Assembly (NCBI GenBank): GCA_024234595.1
Contig: JACKNZ010000028.1
Coordinates: 1-22,249, forward strand
Source: Moraxellaceae bacterium
GTDB taxonomy: Bacteria > Pseudomonadota > Gammaproteobacteria > Pseudomonadales > Moraxellaceae
DNA length: 22,249 nucleotides
Reading direction: 5' to 3'
This document shows, one piece after another, positions 16,007-22,219 of the stretch. The position numbers were made by a program, and so were the translations under genes. Position 1 is the stretch's first letter. Every line of letters begins with the position of its first letter. The notes beneath the pieces were generated by a model that saw nothing but the letters and a program-made list of their open reading frames with translations, had not been told where the DNA came from and did no database searches.

Positions 16007-16306
16007 ATGTGGTATGCCATTATTGCCGAAGATACCCCCAATTCACTGGCCAAACGCCTAGAAGCGCGTCCTGCTCACTTAGCGCGTTTGCAACAGTTAC
16101 AAGCTCAAGGCCGTTTGTTAGTGGCTGGCCCTCACCCTGCTATTGATAGCGAAAATCCTGCCGAAGCTGGTTTTACAGGCAGTTTGATTATTGCCGAGTT
16201 TGATAGCCTGAGTGCCGCGCAAACATGGGCAAGCCAAGACCCGTATATTGCGGCTGGGGTATATCAGCACGTTAGCGTTAAACCCTTTAAAAAAGTGTTA
16301 CCTTAA
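16007..16306 (+). CDS. yciI: YciI family protein
   Basis: 99 residues, the standard length for a single-domain YciI protein of the dimeric ferredoxin-like alpha+beta barrel fold. MWYAIIAEDTPNSLAKRLEARPAHLARL and the GRLLVAGPHPA segment with its conserved His and Pro are typical, as is the C-terminal AGVYQHVSVKPFKKV. The conserved His and Asp suggest a small enzymatic or ligand-binding function, not yet known. It begins 3 bases after yciB, as is usual in related bacteria, and its stop overlaps the next start in TAATG. Confidence 0.93.
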   Translation: MWYAIIAEDTPNSLAKRLEARPAHLARLQQLQAQGRLLVAGPHPAIDSENPAEAGFTGSLIIAEFDSLSAAQTWASQDPYIAAGVYQHVSVKPFKKVLP

Positions 16307-16746
16307 TGCCTAAATTTGCCACCTTACTCTTTATTCTTTGCTTAGGGACGAGTGTTGGTTATGCTCAAGACAACACCGCTACGCCAACTAACGCAGCCAG
16401 CCTAAAAGAAACTAAGCCTAAAAAACAGAGTGCAGCCTCTACCAAAAAAGAAAGCACAACAAACACCACGCCGCCACCTGTAATTACACCTGTGGCGGAG
16501 TTTAGTGCCGAGCAAAAACTACTGATTGAAAACGCCACCAAACTTGATGCCCTTAATAAAGAGTTATTAGTGCGTAATCAACAACTGCAAATTACTAACG
16601 AAAAAATCTCGCTGCAAGTCGAAATGCTTAAACATGACCGTTATTCCGAAGGCACACGTGACACATTGGTCAGTATTTTTTTAGGGATTTTGATTGGCTG
16701 GTTTTTTACCCGTAGTAATAAACGCTCACGCTATCGAGATTTTTAA
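16306..16746 (+). CDS. Small exported protein with coiled coil and C-terminal membrane anchor, unknown function
   Basis: 146 residues of no family I recognise. An N-terminal signal peptide (MPKFATLLFILCLGTSVGYA) is followed by a low-complexity Thr/Lys/Pro/Ser linker (22-65). Residues 66-112 read as an amphipathic coiled coil (FSAEQKLLIENATKLDALNK and on). A single membrane helix, DTLVSIFLGILIGWFF (119-134), leads to a basic C-terminal tail ending SNKRSRYRDF. The layout places the coiled coil in the periplasm and the basic tail in the cytoplasm. The start overlaps the yciI stop (TAATG) and mnmC begins 3 bases after its own stop, so it is a true member of the operon. The link to YciB suggests an envelope role; that is inference only. 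Confidence 0.8.
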   Translation: MPKFATLLFILCLGTSVGYAQDNTATPTNAASLKETKPKKQSAASTKKESTTNTTPPPVITPVAEFSAEQKLLIENATKLDALNKELLVRNQQLQITNEKISLQVEMLKHDRYSEGTRDTLVSIFLGILIGWFFTRSNKRSRYRDF

Positions 16747-16749
16747 GGT

Positions 16750-18693
16750 ATGCACATTCAGCCTGCAAGCCTGATATGGCGTGATGGTTTACCTTATTCG
16801 GCGAGTTTTGACGATATTTATTTTTCGCCACAAGATGGCTTAGCCGAAACTCATTATGTTTTTTTGCAAGGCAATCAATTAGCACAGCGTTTTGAGCAAC
16901 TGGCCGCTCAACACTCGTTTACTATTGCCGAAACAGGTTTTGGGACTGGTCTTAATTTTTTGGCTACATGGCAATTGTGGCAGCAAACATCTAAACAAAC
17001 CAACACATGGCTACACTTTGTCTCGACGGAAAAACACCCCCTCACCCCCCAAGATTTGCAACAAGCCTTAGCCTTATGGCCAACGCTTGCCCCTTATGCC
17101 ACGCAGTTATTAGCCCAATATCCGCCCTTAGTCGCTGGTTGGCATAGATTAGTATTTGCAGAGGCCAACATCACTTTAACGCTATTGTTTGGTGATGCCA
17201 ATGAGCTATTACCACAGCTTAGCGCACAGGTTGACGCATGGTTTTTAGATGGTTTTGCACCCGATAAAAATCCTGATTTTTGGCAATTAAACTTGCTACA
17301 ACACATGGCCAAATTAAGCCACACAGCCACAACACTCAGCACCTTTAGTGCAGCTGGCGCAGTTAAAAGAGCCTTAGAACAGGTGGGCTTTAGGGTAACT
17401 AAGCAAAAAGGCTTTGGCCGTAAACGCGAAATGATTACCGCCACGTTGACACAAGCAACGATACGCAGACCTAGCTGGCTAGAAATACCGACACCTGTTA
17501 CGGACAACAAACAGGCCATAATTATTGGGGCTGGCATTGCTGGCCTAAGCTGTGCGCGTGCATTGGCTTTGCGTGGTTGGCAAGTGACCGTGATTGAGCA
17601 AGCAAGTCAGGCTATGTCGGGTGCTTCGGGCAATCCTGCGGCAATTATTTACCCCAAACTCGCGCCACCTGCTTTGTCGGCATGGCACTTTCAACAACAA
17701 GCCTATGTGTATTTGCTCAATATTCTCAAACATGAGACTTATAAAGATATTTGGCAGCAAACAGGATTATTATGGTTATTGGCAGGCAATCAACAACGTG
17801 AAGCCGATAAAATCGACCAACATCCGTGGCCAAGCTCTTTGGTACGCAAGGTTAATACAGATGAAGCAAGCAAGATTGCAGGATTACAGATTGAGCATGA
17901 CTGTTTGTATTTTCCGCAAGCGGGTTATGTACAACCGCAAGCCTTAGCTCAACACTGGCTTACTCATGCCAATATCAACACGCTTTATAATAGCCAAGTC
18001 ACGCAACTGATTAAACAGAATAACAACTGGTTAGCCATAGACGCAAAACAGCAAACTATTGCTCAAGCACCTGTGGTAATTATTGCCAATGCCTTAGCCG
18101 CACAACAGCTTAGCGTCAGTCAACAACTACCTTTAACTGCCGTACGCGGACAAATTGGCCAGTTTAATAGCTCATCTGCTTTGTCTACACTCAAGCCAGT
18201 ATTGTGTTATGGTGGTTATTTAACCCCTGCTTATGCACAAGGCCAACATTGTATTGGCGCATCGTTTATCCCCAAAAATACCAATACCCACGTCACGACT
18301 GACGACCATCTGCATAATCAACAGCTACTAGCACAATACTTGCCACAGCTTGCCACACAATTACCTAGCATAGACACATGGCAAGGCCGCGCTGCTTTAC
18401 GCGCTCAAGCGAATGATTATTTGCCTTTAGTGGGTGGCTTGCCTGTGTATAAAGATTTTTGTGAGGACTACGCAGCCTTAAAACATGGCAAAGTGATGGC
18501 TCAAGCACCACGTTATCATCAAGGATTATATGTGTCGTTGGGGCATGGGTCTAAGGGCTTTTGTTTTGCGCCCTTGGCTGCCGAAGTATTAGCCGCACAG
18601 CTCAACAACGAGCCAATGCCAATCGCTCAATCGGTATTAAATGCGCTGCACCCTGCCAGATTTTGGGTTAAGCAGTTAAAGCGTCATAACTAG
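16750..18693 (+). CDS. mnmC: Bifunctional tRNA 5-methylaminomethyl-2-thiouridine biosynthesis protein MnmC
   Basis: 647 residues, close to E. coli MnmC (668). The N-terminal methyltransferase half has the SAM-binding ETGFGTGLNFL (61-71) and DAWFLDGFAPDKNPDFW (162-178). The C-terminal FAD oxidoreductase half begins with the dinucleotide fold AIIIGAGIAGLSCARAL (256-272) and keeps SGNPAAIIYPKL and the GHGSKGFCFAPLAAE segment near the end. The oxidase part removes the carboxymethyl group from cmnm5s2U34 and the methyltransferase then makes mnm5s2U34, the last steps of wobble-uridine modification. Both halves look intact. The ATG follows the previous gene by 3 bases. It converges with the toxin gene, 8 bases away, with no terminator between. 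Confidence 0.97.
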   Translation: MHIQPASLIWRDGLPYSASFDDIYFSPQDGLAETHYVFLQGNQLAQRFEQLAAQHSFTIAETGFGTGLNFLATWQLWQQTSKQTNTWLHFVSTEKHPLTPQDLQQALALWPTLAPYATQLLAQYPPLVAGWHRLVFAEANITLTLLFGDANELLPQLSAQVDAWFLDGFAPDKNPDFWQLNLLQHMAKLSHTATTLSTFSAAGAVKRALEQVGFRVTKQKGFGRKREMITATLTQATIRRPSWLEIPTPVTDNKQAIIIGAGIAGLSCARALALRGWQVTVIEQASQAMSGASGNPAAIIYPKLAPPALSAWHFQQQAYVYLLNILKHETYKDIWQQTGLLWLLAGNQQREADKIDQHPWPSSLVRKVNTDEASKIAGLQIEHDCLYFPQAGYVQPQALAQHWLTHANINTLYNSQVTQLIKQNNNWLAIDAKQQTIAQAPVVIIANALAAQQLSVSQQLPLTAVRGQIGQFNSSSALSTLKPVLCYGGYLTPAYAQGQHCIGASFIPKNTNTHVTTDDHLHNQQLLAQYLPQLATQLPSIDTWQGRAALRAQANDYLPLVGGLPVYKDFCEDYAALKHGKVMAQAPRYHQGLYVSLGHGSKGFCFAPLAAEVLAAQLNNEPMPIAQSVLNALHPARFWVKQLKRHN

Positions 18694-18701
18694 CTCACAT
18701 A

Positions 18702-19106
18702 CTACTCATACCAGTTTTCTAGTTTTAAACCCATAGGTACAAGATGACTAAAAATCATATCATTGCTAACTAAAACCATACTCTCTGCGTGTGCATGAGA
18801 GGCAATTTGTAAATCTAGCTCGGCAATAGTGACACCCATTTTTTGACTTAGATAACGCAACTCACTATAGCTTTTTGCGGTGTTTCTATCCCAATCTATC
18901 ACTTGAATATTGTTTAAAAAGTCCTGAACTTTTAATTTTAGCCTAGCATTATCACTTCGTTTTAAACCGTATAACAACTCCGCTTCTGTCATCACCGAAA
19001 TATACAACCAGTGTTTAGGCACAGCGCGCATTTTTGCCTCTAACTTAGGAGAGGCTCTACTTTTGACAATATAGCTAACAATGTTGGTATCAAGCAAATA
19101 ACTCAT
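18702..19106 (-). CDS. vapC: PIN-domain toxin, VapC type
   Basis: 134 residues, typical of VapC. The PIN-fold acidic residues are visible: Asp6 in LLDTNIVSYIV, Glu43 in MTEAELLYGL, Asp98 in AELDLQIASHA, and Asn115-Asp116 in the SNDMIF segment that occupies the last metal-site region. PIN toxins are Mg-dependent ribonucleases, often cutting initiator tRNA or rRNA. The start codon overlaps the antitoxin stop in TAATG, so toxin synthesis depends on antitoxin translation. The C terminus ends LKLENWYE, as in many VapC proteins. A complete gene with no sign of decay. Confidence 0.92.
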   Translation of the reverse strand: MSYLLDTNIVSYIVKSRASPKLEAKMRAVPKHWLYISVMTEAELLYGLKRSDNARLKLKVQDFLNNIQVIDWDRNTAKSYSELRYLSQKMGVTIAELDLQIASHAHAESMVLVSNDMIFSHLVPMGLKLENWYE

Positions 19107-19384
19107 TAAAATAAGTCTCGCTCTACGGGTAGGGTGAGCTGACGCTCTGTTAAAAAATCATCATCAGGCACATCATCGGCATATTTGTCAAAAAATTCTG
19201 CCCACGTTTTTGGTGTAGCATTTGACATAGCTTGCGAACGCAAAGGTAATGAATTAGTTTCGGCTGCCTCTTTCAAAAACATTTTTATCGCCTGAGCTGG
19301 CGTAATGCCCAAACGCTTAAACACTTCAAACGATTGATTTTTTAAATTTTCATCAACTCTAAAGTTATAAGATACCGAGCTCAT
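19106..19384 (-). CDS. RelB/DinJ-type antitoxin paired with the PIN toxin
   Basis: 92 residues. The N-terminal ribbon-helix-helix (FRVDENLKNQSFEVFKRLGI then TPAQAIKMFLKEA) is characteristic of RelB/DinJ antitoxins: a beta strand for DNA contact followed by two helices. The acidic C-terminal part (WAEFFDKYADDVPDDDFLTE) would wrap the toxin. A strong Shine-Dalgarno GGAGG lies 5 bases before the ATG. RelB/DinJ antitoxins usually pair with RelE/YafQ toxins, whereas this one is followed by a VapC toxin. The pair probably represses its own promoter, which must lie between the start and the repeat element ending at 19419. Confidence 0.88.
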   Translation of the reverse strand: MSSVSYNFRVDENLKNQSFEVFKRLGITPAQAIKMFLKEAAETNSLPLRSQAMSNATPKTWAEFFDKYADDVPDDDFLTERQLTLPVERDLF

Positions 19385-19418
19385 AACTACCTCCAGTGAT
19401 TGATAGCTAAATTTAAAC

Positions 19419-19517
19419 AGGACTTACGCATTTCACCGAAATTAACGCGTTTTATGAGCATAAAACCGTTAATAACGGTTGAAATGTGAACAAATAAGCG
19501 ATAACCGCGTAAGTCCT
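19419..19517 (+). repeat. 99-bp palindromic element, copy C
   Basis: Terminal inverted repeats AGGACTTACGC (19419-19429) and GCGTAAGTCCT (19507-19517) are perfect. The apical hairpin is AACCGTT-AAT-AACGGTT, with the loop changed from GAA to AAT and the stem unchanged relative to copy A. It starts 35 bases upstream of the antitoxin ATG and may contribute to that promoter region. Confidence 0.9.
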
Positions 19518-19611
19518 ATTAAAGTGTAATACACGCTGTATATACATTCAACATCAGCACAACGAGTACCAACCACAAAAATATAGCACTATCGTACTCA
19601 ATTTGGCATCA

Positions 19612-19646
19612 ATAGATAAAACAGCTCACACACTTTTATCTATAAT
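19612..19646 (+). promoter_or_regulatory. Operator-like inverted repeat overlapping the DUF2804 promoter
   Basis: ATAGATAAAA (19612-19621) and TTTTATCTAT (19634-19643) form a perfect 10-bp inverted repeat with a 12-base spacer. The right arm overlaps a perfect -10 box TATAAT (19641-19646). Arm centres are about two helical turns apart (22 bases), as expected for a dimeric repressor. No good -35 box is visible. Confidence 0.55.
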
Positions 19647-19674
19647 CAAAAAAACACTTTTAAGGTGATACGCC

Positions 19675-20715
19675 ATGCCACAACTTCTTGATGCCCAAAC
19701 CCCCTTGATTATTAACGGCCAACCTCGTTTTGGTTATTTTGATGATGCTTTAAGTCATATCAACAGCCAAGATTTTGTGTATGAAACCCCTTTTGGCAAT
19801 CAACGCCCAAACTGGCAAAAATGGCTTAATCTTAAAGAGTTTCAATATTTTGGTGGCATGAGCAATAACCTCATTTTTGGTTGTGCCATTGCCCATTTGC
19901 GTTATGTTGCTATTGCCTTTGTGTATGTGTATGACATTCAAAAGCGTGATTTATGGTCTAAGTCGTGGCGTAGTCCATTAGGTGTTGGCTTTAATTTATC
20001 TAACAACTCAATCAATGGAGAAACACAATTTAAAATTCCAGCGATTGTGGATATTAAGCTGAGTTATCAAGACCACCCTCGCCAAAAAACATTGATGATT
20101 AAATGTAAAGACTTGCATATAGAGGCGCGTATGGACGAAAGCCAGTTGCAGCCAATGTCTATTTGCACCCAAACCGCCTATAACGGTTGGACATATACCG
20201 CTAAATCGGCAGGACAACCATTGTACGGCTTTGTGGAGCTAAAAAAGCAACACTTTGATTTAGAAAAGATTAAAGCCTATGGTAGCCTAGATTTTTCGAC
20301 AGGCTATATGCGCCGCGAAACATGGTGGAATTGGGCATGCTCGGCTGGAGAAATTCAACAAGGGCATTTTAAAGGTCAAGCCTTTGGCTTAAACCTTTCG
20401 ACTGGGGTTAACGAAACCAGCTTTAGCGAAAACTGTTTTTGGTTAAATGGCACACGCTATCATTTAAATCATGCACAATTTAGCTTTGACCGCAAAGACA
20501 CCTTAAAGCCGTGGCAAATCACCGCCAATGGGGGTCAAGTGCAATTAGCTTTTGAGCCAATGGGGATGCACCGCGAAAAAGTAAAAGCGGTGTATTTGAA
20601 CACCCATTTTAGACAAATGTTTGGAGAGTTTAGCGGTTGTATTATAGTTGACGGTCAACAAATTTGTTTAGATGGCTTAAAAGGCTTTGTCGAAGACCAA
20701 TATATTATGTGGTAG
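19675..20715 (+). CDS. DUF2804 family protein
   Basis: 346 residues, usual for the family. Hallmarks are the central segment GSLDFSTGYMRRETWWNWAC (about 212-231), then GLNLSTGVNETSFSENCFW, a W-x-I-T-A strand, LAFEPMGMHREK, and the end FGEFSGCIIVDGQQICLDGLKGFVEDQYIMW. It appears to be all-beta, with no signal peptide or membrane segment. Function is unknown in the family; some members sit near lipid-metabolism genes, but nothing here shows a substrate. AAGGTGA lies 7 bases before the ATG, with a TATAAT box about 30 bases upstream of the start. The peroxiredoxin gene follows on the same strand after a tandem repeat. Confidence 0.85.
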   Translation: MPQLLDAQTPLIINGQPRFGYFDDALSHINSQDFVYETPFGNQRPNWQKWLNLKEFQYFGGMSNNLIFGCAIAHLRYVAIAFVYVYDIQKRDLWSKSWRSPLGVGFNLSNNSINGETQFKIPAIVDIKLSYQDHPRQKTLMIKCKDLHIEARMDESQLQPMSICTQTAYNGWTYTAKSAGQPLYGFVELKKQHFDLEKIKAYGSLDFSTGYMRRETWWNWACSAGEIQQGHFKGQAFGLNLSTGVNETSFSENCFWLNGTRYHLNHAQFSFDRKDTLKPWQITANGGQVQLAFEPMGMHREKVKAVYLNTHFRQMFGEFSGCIIVDGQQICLDGLKGFVEDQYIMW

Positions 20716-20717
20716 CT

Positions 20718-20812
20718 TGAGCAGTGAGCAGTGAGCAGTGAGCAGTGAGCAGTGAGCAGTGAGCAGTGAGCAGTGAGCAGTGAGCAGTGAGCAGTGAGCA
20801 GTGAGCAGTGAG
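20718..20812. repeat. 7-bp tandem repeat, 13 full units
   Basis: Thirteen perfect head-to-tail copies of TGAGCAG fill 20718-20808, followed by a partial TGAG. The array begins 2 bases past the DUF2804 stop and ends inside the ribosome-binding region of the peroxiredoxin gene: the last partial unit supplies the TGAGGG sequence before ATG 20823. There is no mismatch between units, which implies recent or ongoing slippage. Confidence 0.97.
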
Positions 20813-20822
20813 GGTATGATTT

Positions 20823-21353
20823 ATGCTGAACTTAGTCAAATATATGATGTTGGCAATTAGCCTGTTACTGAGTGACATTGCTATTGCTGGTAATTGGGTC
20901 GGCACTGCTGCACCGCAGGTGGCCTTAGCCGACCAAACAGGTAAAGTAAGGCAGCTCAACGAGTTTAAGGGCAAATGGTTAGTGTTGTATTTTTATCCCA
21001 AAAATCATACCAGTGGTTGTACCGAAGAAGCTAAGCGTTTTGCAGAAAACTTTGCTCAATTTCAAAAACAAAACATTGCCATTGTCGGGGTAAGTTTGGA
21101 CAGTGTGGAGTCGCACAAAAAATTTGCGCAAGATTTAAAATTGCCGTTTACCCTCCTGTCCGACAGCAATAAGTCTTTGTCTAAAGCAATGGGGGTTTTG
21201 CAGGGTTTTGGAGCATTTAGTTTTGCCAGCCGCGAAACTTTTTTAATCGACCCTCAAGGTACGATTGTTTATCATTATGACGATGTAAATCCTCAGCATC
21301 ATGCCACGCAAATATTGGAAGATGTAAAGAGTTTGGCCAATAAATCGCGTTAG
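20823..21353 (+). CDS. Exported one-cysteine peroxiredoxin, AhpC/TSA (BCP-like)
   Basis: 176 residues. A signal peptide (MLNLVKYMMLAISLLLSDIAIA) precedes a thioredoxin-fold peroxiredoxin domain. The active-site segment PKNHTSGCTEEA has the conserved Pro59, Thr63 and peroxidatic Cys66. This is the only Cys in the protein: the resolving Cys that sits five residues on in E. coli BCP is a Arg/Lys-region residue here (TEEAKRF). The conserved Arg is in ASRETFLIDPQG. It should reduce peroxides in the periplasm, using an outside thiol for recycling. The ATG at 20823 has GAGGG about 8 bases upstream, derived from the end of the tandem repeat. The gene may be cotranscribed with DUF2804. Confidence 0.9.
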   Translation: MLNLVKYMMLAISLLLSDIAIAGNWVGTAAPQVALADQTGKVRQLNEFKGKWLVLYFYPKNHTSGCTEEAKRFAENFAQFQKQNIAIVGVSLDSVESHKKFAQDLKLPFTLLSDSNKSLSKAMGVLQGFGAFSFASRETFLIDPQGTIVYHYDDVNPQHHATQILEDVKSLANKSR

Positions 21354-21370
21354 GATGTTAGGACATTGGG

Positions 21371-21441
21371 GGTTATTAGTATTGTCGCCCGTGTGAAGTG
21401 CAACGTAACACGGGTTTTATGGCAACATTAAACTAATAACT
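21371..21441 (+). repeat. Nested inverted repeat with inner terminator-like hairpin
   Basis: Outer arms GTTATTAGT (21372-21380) and ACTAATAAC (21432-21440) are perfect 9-bp complements. Inside, CCCGTGT (21388-21394) pairs with ACACGGG (21408-21414) and is followed by TTTTAT. The inner hairpin could end the peroxiredoxin transcript; the outer arms suggest a larger folded unit. Confidence 0.6.
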
Positions 21442-21464
21442 GTTTGTTTTGGTGGATATTTAAT

Positions 21465-21495
21465 CCTGTATTTCGCTACGCTGCATACAGGCTAC
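21465..21495 (-). repeat. 31-bp REP-like palindrome, copy 2
   Basis: Same as the element at 5921-5951 with one base changed (core TTCGCTACGCTGC). Arms are CCTGTAT and ATACAGG. It lies 53 bases past the stop of the Sel1-repeat gene, in the same orientation relative to that gene as copy 1 has to hrpA. Confidence 0.75.
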
Positions 21496-21548
21496 CTAGC
21501 TGATTCATTGTTTTAACTTCTACTACAAAGATAAACTATAACTATAGT

Positions 21549-22181
21549 CTATTTTCTTTTCCAAAACATCCACTTTGGACTCTTTGACGACATCAATTGC
21601 CTAACTCTTTCTAATGCCACCAGAGAGTCCTCATTACAGGATTTATAAAGCGAGTCATATTCAGGATTAAGACGACCATTAATATATTTGGGAACCATCG
21701 TAATTTCTTGCAGTGATGCTTGATACAGCTCTAGTGCCTTTTGAAGATCCTTTTCAACAACAATACCACTTTCATATAAATATCCCATTTGATAATGAGC
21801 ATACCAATTATCTTGTTGATGTGCTTTATAAATCCATTTAAAGGCTTCCTCATTGTTAACTGCCACTCCTATACCTCGTAAATACCAATCCCCTATTTGT
21901 GATTGGGCAGCTATATCTCCTTTTTGTGCACTCGCAAGAAACAAATTAAACCTCAACTCCTTAAAATTGGGTATCAGATCTTCCTGTAAATTAGATTCAA
22001 CCTCTTGAATTTCCTTAAGGCTATACTTTTCAGGCTCTTGTAATATTTTTTGAGCTCGCTTGAAAATGGTATTTTCTGAAAAACTCTCTAATAATTGAAA
22101 TGCCTCTTCTCGCATATTAGATGTACTTTTTGTTTCATCAGAAAAACCTAAAACCTGTAATGGTTTAATAAAGCAGGACAC
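21549..22181 (-). CDS. Sel1-repeat (TPR-like) protein
   Basis: 210 residues from a GTG at 22181, or 188 from ATG 22115. The GTG has no ribosome-binding site and would leave only 38 bases to the divergent gene, so the shorter form is a fair alternative. Two Sel1-like repeats are clear: GDIAAQSQIGDWYLRGIGVAVNNEEAFKWIYKA (about 88-120) and WYAHYQMGYLYESGIVVEKDLQKALELY (about 126-153). Each has the A-x-x-x-L/I-G-x-x-Y pattern. The N-terminal third is helical and charged; the tail ends in the basic MFWKRK. Sel1 proteins are protein-protein scaffolds; partner and role are unknown here. It is A+T-rich against the housekeeping genes, so it may be accessory. Confidence 0.8.
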   Translation of the reverse strand: MSCFIKPLQVLGFSDETKSTSNMREEAFQLLESFSENTIFKRAQKILQEPEKYSLKEIQEVESNLQEDLIPNFKELRFNLFLASAQKGDIAAQSQIGDWYLRGIGVAVNNEEAFKWIYKAHQQDNWYAHYQMGYLYESGIVVEKDLQKALELYQASLQEITMVPKYINGRLNPEYDSLYKSCNEDSLVALERVRQLMSSKSPKWMFWKRK

Positions 22182-22203
22182 TTTGAACGGTAGTATTTAT
22201 ACT
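22175..22203 (+). promoter_or_regulatory. Candidate promoter for the divergent gene at the window end
   Basis: AGGACA (22175-22180) and TATACT (22198-22203) are 17 bases apart, a 4/6 and 5/6 sigma-70 match. It overlaps the GTG start proposed for the Sel1 gene, which slightly favours that gene's shorter form. Confidence 0.3.
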
Positions 22204-22219
22204 GCAAGTAGAGGTGTTT

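Noticed and set aside
17094..17947. Frames on both strands inside mnmC
   Set aside because: mnmC motifs are continuous through this region, so the other frames are chance openings.
20718..20812. Tandem repeat as a CRISPR-like array
   Set aside because: The 7-bp units are directly adjacent, with no spacers, and there are no cas genes.
20705..20974. An 89-codon - strand frame with a repeated CSLLTAH peptide
   Set aside because: It is only the 7-bp tandem repeat read in one frame (21 bp = 3 units = 7 codons), and it overlaps the peroxiredoxin start. No ribosome-binding site or family match.
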